This document shows positions 1 through 8,614 of a stretch of DNA of 56,860 nt, one piece after another. Both the position numbers and the translations under genes were made by a program. The stretch is from the NCBI GenBank assembly GCA_016218495.1, contig JACRDU010000123.1, positions 1 to 56,860 of the forward strand, given 5' to 3'. The stretch is from Elusimicrobiota bacterium. GTDB taxonomy: Bacteria; Elusimicrobiota; Elusimicrobia; UBA1565. Position 1 is the first letter of the stretch, and each line of letters starts with the position of its first letter. The notes under the pieces were generated by a model that did no database searches, was not told the origin of the DNA, and saw only the letters and a list, made by a program, of their open reading frames with translations.

Positions 1-1
1 G

Positions 2-253
2 ACCCGGGCCCTCATCGAGGCTTCGGCTGTGCCGTGGGCGACCACGAGCGCGAACCTCGCGGGGCAGCCGGCGGCGGCCGACGCCGAGGGCGCCTCCGCC
101 GCCCTCGGAGGGGTGGTGGACTGGGTCGTGGACGCCGGACCGGCCGGAGGAACGCCCTCCAGCGTGGTGGACGCCCGCGGGGGGACGCTCGTGGTCCTGC
201 GCGAGGGGATGTTGGGCAGGGAGACTCTGGAGAAGGCCTCGAAAACACGATGA
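2..253 (+). CDS. Threonylcarbamoyl-AMP synthase, C-terminal part (Sua5/YrdC)
   Basis: Partial gene whose 5' end lies before the window; about 83 codons remain. The visible part has the YrdC-family signatures TTSANLAG (substrate-binding Ser-Ala-Asn) and the late segment TPSSVVDARG followed by VLREG. The family makes threonylcarbamoyl-AMP from threonine, bicarbonate and ATP for tRNA t6A37. Its stop overlaps the start of the phosphatase gene in an ATGA. The order sua5, low-MW phosphatase, glyA resembles a gene order known from Firmicutes (ywlC-ywlE-glyA), which supports the call. Whether a C-terminal Sua5 extension was ever present cannot be judged, but this copy ends soon after the YrdC core. 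Confidence 0.85.
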   Translation, partial: TRALIEASAVPWATTSANLAGQPAAADAEGASAALGGVVDWVVDAGPAGGTPSSVVDARGGTLVVLREGMLGRETLEKASKTR

Positions 254-711
254 AAGTACTCTTCGTCTGCACCGGGAACACCTGCCGCAGCGTCATCGCC
301 GAGCGCCTGCTCAAGAAGATGGCGGGCGACCGCGCTCTGGGGGCCTGGGAGGCCCGCTCGGCCGGGGTCGCCGCCGAGCGCTACTTCCCCATGCCCGAGG
401 GCGTCAAGAAGGCCCTGGCCGAGCGCGGCACCTCCCCCGACGGCCACATCCCGCAGCTGGTCGGCCGCGAGCTGATGGGCTGGGCCGACCTCGTGGTGGC
501 GATGACCCGCGGCCACCGCGAGGCCCTGCTCGACCAGTACCCCGAATTCACCGCCAAGACCAAGCTCTTCTCCGAGATCGCCGGCCGGGGCGAGGCCGAT
601 GTGGCCGACCCGATCGGCCAGCCGGACGCCGTCTACCGCCGCTGCCGCGACGAGATCGAGACCGGATTGGACGCTTTCCTGAGGGACCATGCATCTAAAA
701 AACCTGCGTGA
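250..711 (+). CDS. Low molecular weight protein-tyrosine phosphatase
   Basis: 153 aa, the usual size of the family. The P-loop is at the very N-terminus: VCTGNTCRS, with nucleophile C7 and R13 (C-x5-R-S). The general-acid Asp is in the ADPIG motif (D120). It hydrolyses phosphotyrosine, and in the YwlE subgroup phosphoarginine. The sua5-glyA context is that of ywlE, but substrate cannot be read from sequence. The ATG overlaps the sua5 stop by 4 bases, and the 3' end overlaps glyA by 23 bases, so translation is probably coupled. Confidence 0.88.
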   Translation: MKVLFVCTGNTCRSVIAERLLKKMAGDRALGAWEARSAGVAAERYFPMPEGVKKALAERGTSPDGHIPQLVGRELMGWADLVVAMTRGHREALLDQYPEFTAKTKLFSEIAGRGEADVADPIGQPDAVYRRCRDEIETGLDAFLRDHASKKPA

Positions 712-1960
712 ACAAGACCCGGAGCTCTTCAAGGCCGTCGTGGCCGAGACCCGCCGACAGTCCGAGAACCTCGAGCTGATCGCGTCGGAGAACTACGTCT
801 CGGAGGCCGTCCTGGAGGCCCAGGGCTCCGTCCTCACCAACAAATACGCCGAGGGCTACCCCGGCAAGCGCTACTACGGCGGCTGCGAGCACGTGGACGT
901 GGCCGAGTCCCTGGCCATCGACCGGGCCAAGCAGCTCTTCGGCAGCGAGCATGCCAACGTCCAGGCCCACTCCGGCACCCAGGCCAACATCGGGATGTAC
1001 CTCTCCGTCCTCGAGCCCGGCGACACCGTGATGGGGCTCAACCTCGCCCACGGCGGGCACCTCTCCCACGGCCATCCGAAGAACTTCTCCGGGAAGTACT
1101 TCAAGATCGTCCCCGTCAACGTCACGCGCGACACGGAGACCATCGATTACGAGGAGGCGGAGAAGCTCGTCGCCGAGCACAAGCCCAAGATGCTCTTCAT
1201 CGGGGCCTCGAACTACTCCCGCGTCATCGACTGGGCCCGCTTCAAGGCCATGGCCGATTCGGTCGGCGCCTACTTCTCCGCGGACGTGGCCCACTACGCA
1301 GGGCTCATCGCGGCGGGGGTCTACCCGTCCCCCGTCCCCATCGCCGACTTCGTGACCACCACCACCCACAAGACCCTGCGCGGCCCGCGGGGCGGCATGG
1401 TCCTGTGCAAGGGCAAGCACCAGAAGGCGCTGGACTCCATCACCTTCCCCGGCACGCAGGGCGGGCCGCTGATGCACGTCATCGCGGCGAAGGCCGTCTG
1501 CTTCGGCGAAGCCCTCAGGCCCGAGTTCAAGGCCTACCAGCGCCAGGTGCTGGCCAACGCGCGGCGCCTGGCCGGGGCGCTGGGCGACCGGGGATTCCGC
1601 ATCGTGGCCGGCGGCACGGACTGCCACCTGTTCTCCGTGGACCTGCGCCCCAAGAAGGTCACCGGGCGCGACGCCGAGCAGGCGCTCGACGCCGCGGGGA
1701 TAACCGTCAACAAGAACGCCATCCCCTACGACCCGGAGAAGCCCACGGTCTGCTCCGGCGTGCGCATCGGGACCCCGGCGGTCACCACCCGCGGGATGGG
1801 AGAGCGCGAGATGGACGAGGTCGCCGAGCTCATCGACGACGCCCTCGCCCGGCGCGGCGACGACGGCGCGCTCGGCGGCGTCAAGGACAGGGTGCGCAAG
1901 CTCACCGCGCGGTTCCCCATCTATGAGGGCCGCCTCGCCGAGGCCCTCGCCGCCGTATGA
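689..1960 (+). CDS. glyA: Serine hydroxymethyltransferase
   Basis: 423 aa, full length. It interconverts serine and glycine with tetrahydrofolate and is the main cytosolic source of one-carbon units. Family signatures: [18 protein letters not shown] near residue 30, [17 protein letters not shown], and the PLP-lysine segment [14 protein letters not shown] with K228 forming the Schiff base. The ATG at 689 lies inside the phosphatase gene; it gives the normal N-terminus ([13 protein letters not shown]), so the 23-base overlap is accepted. The stop overlaps the next gene's ATG by 4 bases. Confidence 0.97.
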   Translation: MHLKNLREQDPELFKAVVAETRRQSENLELIASENYVSEAVLEAQGSVLTNKYAEGYPGKRYYGGCEHVDVAESLAIDRAKQLFGSEHANVQAHSGTQANIGMYLSVLEPGDTVMGLNLAHGGHLSHGHPKNFSGKYFKIVPVNVTRDTETIDYEEAEKLVAEHKPKMLFIGASNYSRVIDWARFKAMADSVGAYFSADVAHYAGLIAAGVYPSPVPIADFVTTTTHKTLRGPRGGMVLCKGKHQKALDSITFPGTQGGPLMHVIAAKAVCFGEALRPEFKAYQRQVLANARRLAGALGDRGFRIVAGGTDCHLFSVDLRPKKVTGRDAEQALDAAGITVNKNAIPYDPEKPTVCSGVRIGTPAVTTRGMGEREMDEVAELIDDALARRGDDGALGGVKDRVRKLTARFPIYEGRLAEALAAV

Positions 1961-2340
1961 TCGCCGAGATCCTGCTGGCCGACGACGAGGAGGGCATCCG
2001 TGGGCCCGTGCGCGACTTCCTACGCAGCCGCCACTTCATCGTCCGCGAGGCGTCCGACGGAGCGCAGGCCTTCGCGATGGCCGCCGAGGACAAGCCCCAC
2101 CTCATCATCATGGACATCGTGATGTCGGGGGTCTACGGCTCCTCCGCCGCCGCGCGCCTCAAGGACTACGAAGGGACCAAGGACATCCCCATCATCCTGG
2201 TCAGCGGCAGCGCCGGCGAAGCGGCCCTGCGCGACATCCTCAAGCGTCCCAACGTCCGGTTCCTGAAGAAGCCCTTCGAACTGAAGGTCCTGGAAGCCCT
2301 TATCCATGAGCTGCTGCCCGAAGGAGGCTATACCCGATGA
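1957..2340 (+). CDS. Single-domain response regulator receiver (CheY-like)
   Basis: 127 aa, only a receiver domain with no output domain. Acidic pocket D9/D10/E11 (LLADDEEG), phosphoacceptor D53 in LIIMDIVM, and the C-terminal K in FLKKPFE. The usual switch Thr/Ser is probably in ILVSGSAG. It presumably passes a phosphoryl signal to a partner by protein contact. No histidine kinase is next to it; it is sandwiched between glyA and an MTA phosphorylase with 4-base ATGA overlaps on both sides, so the context says nothing about the signal. Confidence 0.9.
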   Translation: MIAEILLADDEEGIRGPVRDFLRSRHFIVREASDGAQAFAMAAEDKPHLIIMDIVMSGVYGSSAAARLKDYEGTKDIPIILVSGSAGEAALRDILKRPNVRFLKKPFELKVLEALIHELLPEGGYTR

Positions 2341-3218
2341 AGGGACGCAAGACCGACCGGACCTGCCGCCTGGCCGTCATCGGCGGCTCGGGCCTCTACC
2401 GGATGCAGGGCGTCTGCGACGTCCGCGAGCTGCGGCTGAAGACCCCCTTCGGCGCGCCCTCCGACGCGGTCATCACCGGGACCGTGGGCGGCGTCCGCGT
2501 GGCGTTCCTGCCCCGCCACGGCCGCGGCCACCGGCTGCTGCCCGGGGAAGTCCCCTGCCGCGCGAACATCTGGGCCCTCAAGTCGCTGGGCGTGGAGCGG
2601 ATCGTCTCGGTCAGCGCGGTCGGCTCCCTGCGCGAGGAGCTGGCCCCGCGCCACTTCGTGTTCCCGGACCAGCTGGCCGACGAGACGAAGGGCCGCCCGT
2701 CCACCTTCTTCGGCAAGGGCGTGGTCGCGCACGTGGCCTTCGCGCACCCGTTCTGCTCCGACATGGCCTCCCTCCTCTACGGGGAGACGCGCACCTTGGG
2801 CATCACGGCCCACAAGGGCGGCACCTACATCTGCATGGAGGGCCCCCTGTTCTCGACGAAGGCCGAGAGCCTGATGCACCGCCAGCTGGGCTATTCCATC
2901 ATCGGCATGACGGCCAGCCCCGAGGCGAAGCTGGCCCGGGAGGCGGAGGTCTGCTACACCCCCGTGGCCCTGGTCACCGACTACGACTGCTGGAAGGAAG
3001 ACGACCATGTGAGCACGGAGAAGGTCGTCGAGCACCTGCTGGCCAACGTCGAGAACGCCCAGCGCCTGCTCGCGGCCGCCCTGCCCAAGCTCGCCGAGCT
3101 CCCCCGGCAATGCGCCTGCGCCTCGGCGCTCAAGGGCGCGGTGTTCACGGACCCCAAGGCGATGGACAAGAAGACGAAGCGGGCCCTGGGCCCGCTCATC
3201 GGGAAATACCTATCATGA
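2337..3218 (+). CDS. S-methyl-5'-thioadenosine phosphorylase (MTAP/PNP family)
   Basis: 293 aa. Phosphate-site motif GGSGLY at the N-terminus, RHGRGH near residue 60, the substrate motif MEGPLFSTKAES near residue 180, then MTASPEAKLAREAE and TDYDCWK. The Asp in TDYDCW and the MTA-type spacing favour methylthioadenosine (methionine salvage, polyamine by-product) over guanosine or inosine, but a general 6-oxopurine phosphorylase cannot be excluded. The ATG overlaps the receiver gene's stop and the TGA overlaps the cytidine deaminase ATG. Confidence 0.88.
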   Translation: MKGRKTDRTCRLAVIGGSGLYRMQGVCDVRELRLKTPFGAPSDAVITGTVGGVRVAFLPRHGRGHRLLPGEVPCRANIWALKSLGVERIVSVSAVGSLREELAPRHFVFPDQLADETKGRPSTFFGKGVVAHVAFAHPFCSDMASLLYGETRTLGITAHKGGTYICMEGPLFSTKAESLMHRQLGYSIIGMTASPEAKLAREAEVCYTPVALVTDYDCWKEDDHVSTEKVVEHLLANVENAQRLLAAALPKLAELPRQCACASALKGAVFTDPKAMDKKTKRALGPLIGKYLS

Positions 3219-3700
3219 ACTCGACCCAATTCCGGGCCCTCGTCGACGCGGCCAAGCGCGCGCGCCTGAAAGCCTACTGCCCGTACTCCCGCTATCCTAT
3301 CGGGGCGGCCGTCCTCACCGACTCCGGGCGCATCCACGCCGGGGCCAACGTCGAGAACGCCTCCTACGGGCTCACCGTCTGCGGCGAGCGCGTCGCGGTG
3401 GCCAACGCCGTCACGCGCGGGGAGAAGTCCCTCAAGGCGGTCTGCGTCGTCGGACGCAGCCCTCGCCCATGCGGGGCCTGCCGGCAGTTCATCATTGAGT
3501 TCAGCACCAAGGACACGATGCTCATCATCGTGGACATCGGCGGCGACGGGCGCCGCGAGAGCGTGACGCGGGCTAAGATGTTCGCCATGCTGCCCGGCGC
3601 CTTCGACCCGCTCGAGGCCGGCCTGCTCCCCCCCAACCCGCAGAACCTGCTCAAGCGGCGCAAAGGCAAGAAGCAGCGCGCCCGCAAAGGCCAGAGGTAG
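3215..3700 (+). CDS. cdd: Cytidine deaminase
   Basis: 161 aa. It deaminates cytidine/deoxycytidine to uridine for pyrimidine salvage. Zinc-site motifs are NVENASYGLTVCGER (Cys ligand plus catalytic Glu) and PCGACRQ (two Cys ligands), typical of the small tetrameric class. The C-terminus has about 25 extra residues beyond the usual core, rich in Lys/Arg (KRRKGKKQRARKGQR), which may bind nucleic acid or be disordered. The ATG overlaps the MTA phosphorylase stop by 4 bases. Confidence 0.93.
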   Translation: MNSTQFRALVDAAKRARLKAYCPYSRYPIGAAVLTDSGRIHAGANVENASYGLTVCGERVAVANAVTRGEKSLKAVCVVGRSPRPCGACRQFIIEFSTKDTMLIIVDIGGDGRRESVTRAKMFAMLPGAFDPLEAGLLPPNPQNLLKRRKGKKQRARKGQR

Positions 3701-3704
3701 ACCA

Positions 3705-4088
3705 ATGGACCCCAAGACCCTCAAGGAAGTGCTCTCCTGGATGCGCTCCACGGACCTGACCGAGGTGGCATGGAACCGCGGCGGCACGGGATTCTCCCTG
3801 TCGTCGGACACCGCGCCGGCCATGCCCTCGGGAGCCTTCCCCGAGGCCCGGGTCGTATCGGTGTCCTCCGCCGAGGTCGGCGTTTTCCGCGCGGCGCCGC
3901 TGGGGAAGTCCCCCAAGGCCCAGGCCGGCGACGAGGTCTCGGCCGGGACCCTGCTCGGCCTCATCGACACCGGCCTCGCGAAGGTCGAGGTGAAGTCCCC
4001 CTCCTCAGGGAAGCTGCTGGCGGGGGTCGCCGAGGACGGGAAGCCCGTCGAGTACGGCCAGCCGCTGTTCTTCATCCAGCCCCGCTGA
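3705..4088 (+). CDS. AccB-like biotinyl-domain protein lacking the biotin lysine
   Basis: 127 aa. The C-terminal half aligns by eye with the biotin carboxyl carrier domain of acetyl-CoA carboxylase: AGDEVSAGTLLGLIDTG through SGKLLAGVAEDGKPVEYG to PLFFIQP. Where AccB carries EAMKM with the biotinylated lysine, this protein reads DTGLA, so the acceptor lysine is gone. A lysine does occur two residues later (AKVEVK) but not in the hairpin position. It is in the same operon as accC, two genes downstream. Possible roles: a non-biotinylated AccB paralogue that modulates the carboxylase, or a lipoyl/biotinyl-fold protein of another kind. Starts 4 bases after cdd. Confidence 0.7.
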   Translation: MDPKTLKEVLSWMRSTDLTEVAWNRGGTGFSLSSDTAPAMPSGAFPEARVVSVSSAEVGVFRAAPLGKSPKAQAGDEVSAGTLLGLIDTGLAKVEVKSPSSGKLLAGVAEDGKPVEYGQPLFFIQPR

Positions 4089-6181
4089 TGGCAGAGTTCC
4101 ACCCCGTCGCCTGCTCAAAATGCAAGAAGCCCGGCTCTCCGGACAAGTCGGAGTGCGCCTCTTGCGGCGGCCGGGTGGTGCGCACCTGCGGTTCCTGCGG
4201 GTTCAAGAACGCGGCGGCCAAGAAATACTGCGACGCCTGCGGCGAGAACTTCCTGCTGCCCCCGAAGGCCGCCCCGCCGCCCGCCCCCAAGGCCGAGCCG
4301 GCGAAGGCTCCCGCCCCCGCGCCGAAGCCCCCGCCCCCGAAGCCTGAGCCCAAACCCGAGCCCAAGCCCGAGCCGAAGCCCCAGATCCGCCTGCAGGACA
4401 TCAAGAAGCCCGAGCCCCGGGTGGAGCTGCCCGCGGACGCCGAACCCGAGGCGAAGGCCGAACCGAAGCCGGAGCCCAAAGTTCCCCCGAAACCGGAGCC
4501 CAAGCCGGAAGCGAAACCGGAACCCCGGCTGGAGCCGAAGCCCGAACCGTCGAAGGGCTCCAAAGACGAGGCGATGGAGCGCTACATCCCGAAGACCGTC
4601 ATCTCCCGCATCCCGAAGAAGTCGGACGGACAGCGGGTCGTCCGGGACGACGAACCGGTCCCCGACATGCGCCCGCCCGAGAAGGAGCCCCTGCCCAAGG
4701 ACGAGCCGCCGCCCAAGGACCTCGGCGGGCCGCCGCCCCCCCCCGCCAAGCGCACGCCGGTCAAGATGCGCCTGGAAGGCGACCCGGTCACCCCTCTCCC
4801 GAAGAAGCTCCCGGAAAGGCCGAAGGAACCGGCCAAGGAGCCGCCGAAGGACCTGCCCAAGCCCCCCGTGAAGCCGCTCGTCAAAGGCCAGCCCGAGGAG
4901 CTCGACCCCCGGCTCGTCAAAGGCTACGAGGGCCGCGAGCCGGCGCCGCCGGCTAAGGAGCCGCCGGCGCGGGAGCGCCAGGCGACGCCGCCCCCCAAGA
5001 AGGTCCAAGGCCCGTCCCAGACCTTCATACAGCGCAGGCCCAAGGCGGTATTCTCCACCGTGATGGCCCTCGTCCTGCTGGCCGCGGGCTTCGTCGTCTA
5101 CGGCCTGAAGGTCAAGCAGAAGAAGTCGCCGGCCGAGACCCTGGTCAAGGCCGCCGGAGACTACCTGTTCGCGCTCAAGCAGAAGGACTGGCCGGCGGCC
5201 TATTCCCAGCTCTCCTCCCCCTCCCGCAAGGCCGCGACGCTCGACGCCTTCAAGGGCCTCCAGGACGACTCGTCCTGGACCTTCGACGACATCAAGGCCG
5301 AAATCGTCGCCCCCGGCTGGGCCCTCGTGCGCTACAAGCTGTTCGGGGGCTCGGGCGGCGGGCAGGACGACTGGCTCGTCATGCAGCTCGAGGAGGGACA
5401 GTGGCGCCGGGCGTACTGGTGGACCCTGATGCCCGAGCTCGAGACCGCGCTCGGCCGCGCCGACCATGCCGCGGCCGCCCGGCTGGCGCGCGAGGCTCAG
5501 GCGATCGACCCGCTGGACCCCATGCCGCCGGCCTACTACTGCGAGGCGGCCCGGATCGCCGGGGACGAGAAGGCCGCCCTCGAAGCCTGCGCCAAGGCCC
5601 TCAAGATGGCCCAGTCCCTCCCGTCGCGGCTCGGCCCGGAAGGCATCTTCCGCATCAACCACATCCTCGCCGACATCGAACGGAACACCCAGAACCGGCC
5701 CGCCGAGTCCGTCCGCGCGCTGGCTCTCCTGCTGGCCTATCCGAGGCTCGACGACGCCCAACGCTGCGACCTCACCATCGCCAAAGCGGAATCCGAGATG
5801 CAGGCCTCCCTGCCGACGGAGGCCCTCGAGAGCTTCCGGCAGGCCAAGGCGCTGTGCCGCCTCGACGCCGACCAGGCCTACGCCGCCCGCTCCGCCTCCG
5901 TGCTCTCCGGCGACGGCGGGCCGGAGGCGGTGGCCCTGGTCCAGGGCCACCGCATGCCCGGAGACGAGATGACGCTGGCGGAATGGCGCGAGAAGTCGCG
6001 CGGCGAGCTCGCCAAGCGCCTGAAGACCCGCCCCAAGGACCTCCCCGAGGAGAAGTGGGGCGCCGTCCATGCGTCCGGAGCCGTCTACACGGTGACCCTG
6101 GCCAGCGGCCGCGACACCGTCCTGACCGCCGAGGTCGACCTCTTCACCCAGAAAATCAAGGTGGACATCCATGTTCAATAA
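4088..6181 (+). CDS. Zinc-ribbon, Pro/Lys/Glu-repeat membrane protein with C-terminal TPR-like domain
   Basis: 697 aa, function unknown. N-terminus has four CxxC knuckles in 55 residues (CSKC, CASC, CGSC, CDAC), i.e. two zinc ribbons. Then about 250 residues of low complexity dominated by repeated PKPE, and one membrane span at about residues 321-342 (VMALVLLAAGFVVYG). The last 350 residues look like a small alpha/beta domain followed by helical TPR-like repeats. One span and no signal peptide place the ribbons in the cytoplasm and the helical domain outside. It sits between the accB-like gene and accC, overlapping both (TGATG at its start, 11 bases at its end). Confidence 0.75.
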   Translation: MAEFHPVACSKCKKPGSPDKSECASCGGRVVRTCGSCGFKNAAAKKYCDACGENFLLPPKAAPPPAPKAEPAKAPAPAPKPPPPKPEPKPEPKPEPKPQIRLQDIKKPEPRVELPADAEPEAKAEPKPEPKVPPKPEPKPEAKPEPRLEPKPEPSKGSKDEAMERYIPKTVISRIPKKSDGQRVVRDDEPVPDMRPPEKEPLPKDEPPPKDLGGPPPPPAKRTPVKMRLEGDPVTPLPKKLPERPKEPAKEPPKDLPKPPVKPLVKGQPEELDPRLVKGYEGREPAPPAKEPPARERQATPPPKKVQGPSQTFIQRRPKAVFSTVMALVLLAAGFVVYGLKVKQKKSPAETLVKAAGDYLFALKQKDWPAAYSQLSSPSRKAATLDAFKGLQDDSSWTFDDIKAEIVAPGWALVRYKLFGGSGGGQDDWLVMQLEEGQWRRAYWWTLMPELETALGRADHAAAARLAREAQAIDPLDPMPPAYYCEAARIAGDEKAALEACAKALKMAQSLPSRLGPEGIFRINHILADIERNTQNRPAESVRALALLLAYPRLDDAQRCDLTIAKAESEMQASLPTEALESFRQAKALCRLDADQAYAARSASVLSGDGGPEAVALVQGHRMPGDEMTLAEWREKSRGELAKRLKTRPKDLPEEKWGAVHASGAVYTVTLASGRDTVLTAEVDLFTQKIKVDIHVQ

Positions 6182-7538
6182 GATCCTCATCGCCAACCGC
6201 TCCGAGATCGCCGTGCGCGTCATCCGCGCCTGCCGCGAGCTGGGAATCAAGAGCGTCGCCGTGTATTCCGAAGCCGACCGCTCGTCCCGGCACGTATCGC
6301 TGGCCGACGAGGCCGTCTGCATCGGCCCGGCCCCGTCGGTGGACAGCTACCTCCGGGTCGACCGGATCCTGGCCGCCGCGAAGTCCACCGGCGCCGACGC
6401 CGTCCACCCCGGCTACGGGTTCCTGTCCGAGCGGGCCCATTTCGCCGACGCCTGCGCCGAACAGGGGGTCACATTCATCGGGCCTCCCGGCAAGGCCATC
6501 CGCTCCCTCGGGGACAAGCTCTCCGGCAAGGCCGTCGCCGAAGCGGCCAAGGTCCCTTGCGTCCCCGGCATGACCTTCTCCGGGAACGTAGACGCCGCCT
6601 TCTTGAAGAGGGTGGAGGCCATCGGCTTCCCGGTCATGGTCAAGGCCTCGGCGGGCGGGGGCGGAAAGGGCCTGCGCGTGGTCAGGGAGCCCTCGGTCCT
6701 CAAAGGCGAGCTGGAGAGGGCCTCCACCGAGGCGAAGGCGGCCTTCGGAGACGGGACGGTCTTCATCGAGAAGTTCATCGAGAACCCCCGCCATGTGGAG
6801 ATCCAGCTCGCCGCGGACGTGCACGGGAACGTGGCCGCCTGCGTCGAACGCGACTGCACCGTGCAGCGCCGCCACCAGAAGCTCATCGAGGAGTCGCCGT
6901 CGCCCGCCGTCACCCCGGCCATCCGCAAGAGGATGCAGGAGGCCGCGGTCCGCCTGGCCAAAGGCTGCGGCTACTCGAACGTGGGCACCGTCGAGTTCCT
7001 GCTCGACCGCAAGGGCGACTTCTACTTCATCGAGGTCAACACCCGGCTCCAGGTCGAACACCCCGTCACCGAGACCGTGACCGGGCTCGACCTGGTCAAG
7101 ACGCAGATCCGCCTCGCCGCCGGCGAGAAGCTCCCCTTCTCCCAGGAGCGCGCCTCCGAGATCCGCTGCCACGCCATCGAGCACCGCATCAACGCGGAGG
7201 ACTCGACCCGCGGCTTCGCCCCCTGCCCCGGCCTGGTGGAGTCGCTGACCTGGCCCGGCGGCGCCGGCGTGCGCCTCGACACGCACCTCTACGCCGGCTA
7301 TACCGTCCCCTCGTACTACGACTCCCTGATCGCCAAGCTCATCGTCTGGAGCGACGACAGGAAGTCCGCCATCGCCCGTTCGCTGCGGGCGCTCGGCGAG
7401 CTCGAGGTGCGGGGCATCGAGACGACCGCTCCCTTCCACAGGAAGGTCCTTGCCCACCCGAGGTTCTCGTCCGGGGACTTCGACACGTCTTTCGCCGACC
7501 AGCTTCTGAAGGAGGAGGCGGCCGCGGCCGCCGTTTAG
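6171..7538 (+). CDS. accC: Biotin carboxylase subunit of acetyl-CoA carboxylase
   Basis: 455 aa, normal length. It carboxylates the biotin on the carrier protein using ATP and bicarbonate, the first step of fatty acid synthesis (or of another acyl-CoA carboxylase). N-terminal motif NKILIANRSEIAVRVIRACR, HPGYGFLSE, the ATP-grasp glycine loop ASAGGGGKGLR, and the metal/catalytic segment FIEVNTRLQVEHPVTE. The start overlaps the previous gene by 11 bases and gives the expected N-terminus. The only carrier-like protein in the window lacks the biotin lysine, so the real carrier must be elsewhere. Confidence 0.95.
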   Translation: MFNKILIANRSEIAVRVIRACRELGIKSVAVYSEADRSSRHVSLADEAVCIGPAPSVDSYLRVDRILAAAKSTGADAVHPGYGFLSERAHFADACAEQGVTFIGPPGKAIRSLGDKLSGKAVAEAAKVPCVPGMTFSGNVDAAFLKRVEAIGFPVMVKASAGGGGKGLRVVREPSVLKGELERASTEAKAAFGDGTVFIEKFIENPRHVEIQLAADVHGNVAACVERDCTVQRRHQKLIEESPSPAVTPAIRKRMQEAAVRLAKGCGYSNVGTVEFLLDRKGDFYFIEVNTRLQVEHPVTETVTGLDLVKTQIRLAAGEKLPFSQERASEIRCHAIEHRINAEDSTRGFAPCPGLVESLTWPGGAGVRLDTHLYAGYTVPSYYDSLIAKLIVWSDDRKSAIARSLRALGELEVRGIETTAPFHRKVLAHPRFSSGDFDTSFADQLLKEEAAAAAV

Positions 7539-7539
7539 A

Positions 7540-8142
7540 ATGACAACGACCATCGACACCAAGGCCGTCATCGTCTCCAAGCTCGAAGAATCGTCCAAGG
7601 TCATCAAGGCCACGGCCGCCCAGGCCGACACCCTGGCCCGCATGGCCGACGTGCTGGTGAACTGCTTCCAGAACGGCCACAAGATCCTGACCTTCGGCAA
7701 CGGCGGCTCCGCCTGCGACGCCCAGAACTTCGCCGACGAGCTGGTCGGCCGCTACGAGCGCAACCGCCCCGGCCTGCCCGCGATGGCGCTGACCACGAAC
7801 ACCGGGGACCTGACCTCGATCGGCAACGACTTCGGCTTCGAGTTCATCTTCGAGCGCCAGCTGCGCGCCCACGCCAAGCCCGACGACATCGCGGTGGCCA
7901 TCTCGACCAGCGGGAACTCCCAGAACGTCCTCAAGGCCGCCAAGGCCGCCCATGAGCTCGGCCTGACCGTGCTGGGCTTCACCGGCGAGACCGGCGGGAA
8001 GCTCAAGCCGCTGTGCGACATGTGCCTGTGCGTGCCCTCCAAGAGCGTCGCGCGCATCCAGGAGGCGCACATCACGGCCATCCAGATCCTCTGCGGGCTC
8101 ATCGAGGACACGCTCTTCCCGGATGCCCCCAAGGCCCACTAA
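7540..8142 (+). CDS. gmhA: Phosphoheptose isomerase (D-sedoheptulose 7-phosphate isomerase)
   Basis: 200 aa SIS-domain protein. It converts sedoheptulose 7-phosphate to heptose 7-phosphate, the first step of ADP-heptose synthesis for LPS core or glycoprotein heptose. Motifs: FGNGGSACDAQNFADELVGR, ALTTNTGDLTSIGND, ISTSGNSQNV (sugar-phosphate site) and QEAHITAIQILC, whose His is a zinc ligand in GmhA. It starts one base after accC stops. The heptose-1-phosphate adenylyltransferase is 470 bases downstream, separated by a toxin-antitoxin pair. Confidence 0.92.
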   Translation: MTTTIDTKAVIVSKLEESSKVIKATAAQADTLARMADVLVNCFQNGHKILTFGNGGSACDAQNFADELVGRYERNRPGLPAMALTTNTGDLTSIGNDFGFEFIFERQLRAHAKPDDIAVAISTSGNSQNVLKAAKAAHELGLTVLGFTGETGGKLKPLCDMCLCVPSKSVARIQEAHITAIQILCGLIEDTLFPDAPKAH

Positions 8143-8155
8143 CCTGGTACTAGCG

Positions 8156-8179
8156 GCGCGGTGACCGCGCTGTTATACT
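8156..8179 (+). promoter_or_regulatory. Putative hicBA promoter with palindrome
   Basis: A -10-like TATACT (8174-8179) lies 18 bases before the hicB ATG. Just upstream, 8156-8170 is a near-perfect palindrome with 7-base arms, GCGCGGT and ACCGCGC, around one base. No good -35 box is visible. The palindrome may be an operator for this toxin-antitoxin pair; it could also form a weak hairpin after gmhA, but no T tract follows. Confidence 0.4.
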
Positions 8180-8197
8180 GAGAGTGGAAGGCCGACC

Positions 8198-8401
8198 ATG
8201 TCCTATACCTACCATGCCGTCCTTGAGACGACCGAGATGGGCTACACGGTGCACTGTCCCGAACTCCGGGGGTGTTGGAGCCAGGGCCGCACCAAGGAGG
8301 AAGCCCTTGAAAACATCAAGGACGCCATCGAGACTTATCTCGCCTCCATGAAGGACGTCCTGCGCAAGAAGGACGTCCGGACCGTCAAAGTCACCGTCTA
8401 G
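8198..8401 (+). CDS. hicB: HicB-family antitoxin, short form
   Basis: 67 aa. Typical degraded RNase H-fold core of Hic[26 protein letters not shown], then [17 protein letters not shown]. Family members neutralise the HicA RNase. This one ends right after the core, so the C-terminal ribbon-helix-helix or HTH that many HicB proteins use for autorepression is missing. It precedes the toxin gene and is separated from it by 3 bases. An internal SD-like GGAAG lies before the ATG. Confidence 0.85.
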   Translation: MSYTYHAVLETTEMGYTVHCPELRGCWSQGRTKEEALENIKDAIETYLASMKDVLRKKDVRTVKVTV

Positions 8402-8404
8402 AGG

Positions 8405-8614
8405 ATGCGTCCGCCTCTCCTCGCGCACAAACGCGTCGTCCGCGCCCTAGAGAAAGCGGGATTCAGGGTCGTCCGGCAAGGCAAGCATATCTCCATGTGG
8501 AACGGAACCATCATGCTGACAATCCCTCGGAACAATCCCGTCGACCCCTGGACCTTAAAGGGCATCGTTTCGGACGCTGGGCTGACGCTCGAGGAGTTCA
8601 AGGACCTCCTATGA
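8405..8614 (+). CDS. hicA: HicA-family mRNA interferase toxin
   Basis: 69 aa. HicA fold is a small double-stranded-RNA-binding-like domain with one catalytic His. Here the signature is [16 protein letters not shown], with H28 as catalytic His, followed by the strand IMLTIPRNN and [15 protein letters not shown]. The family cleaves mRNA to slow translation. Paired with the HicB-like gene immediately upstream. Its stop overlaps the ATG of the heptose adenylyltransferase by 4 bases, so the pair is built into the heptose gene run. Confidence 0.87.
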   Translation: MRPPLLAHKRVVRALEKAGFRVVRQGKHISMWNGTIMLTIPRNNPVDPWTLKGIVSDAGLTLEEFKDLL

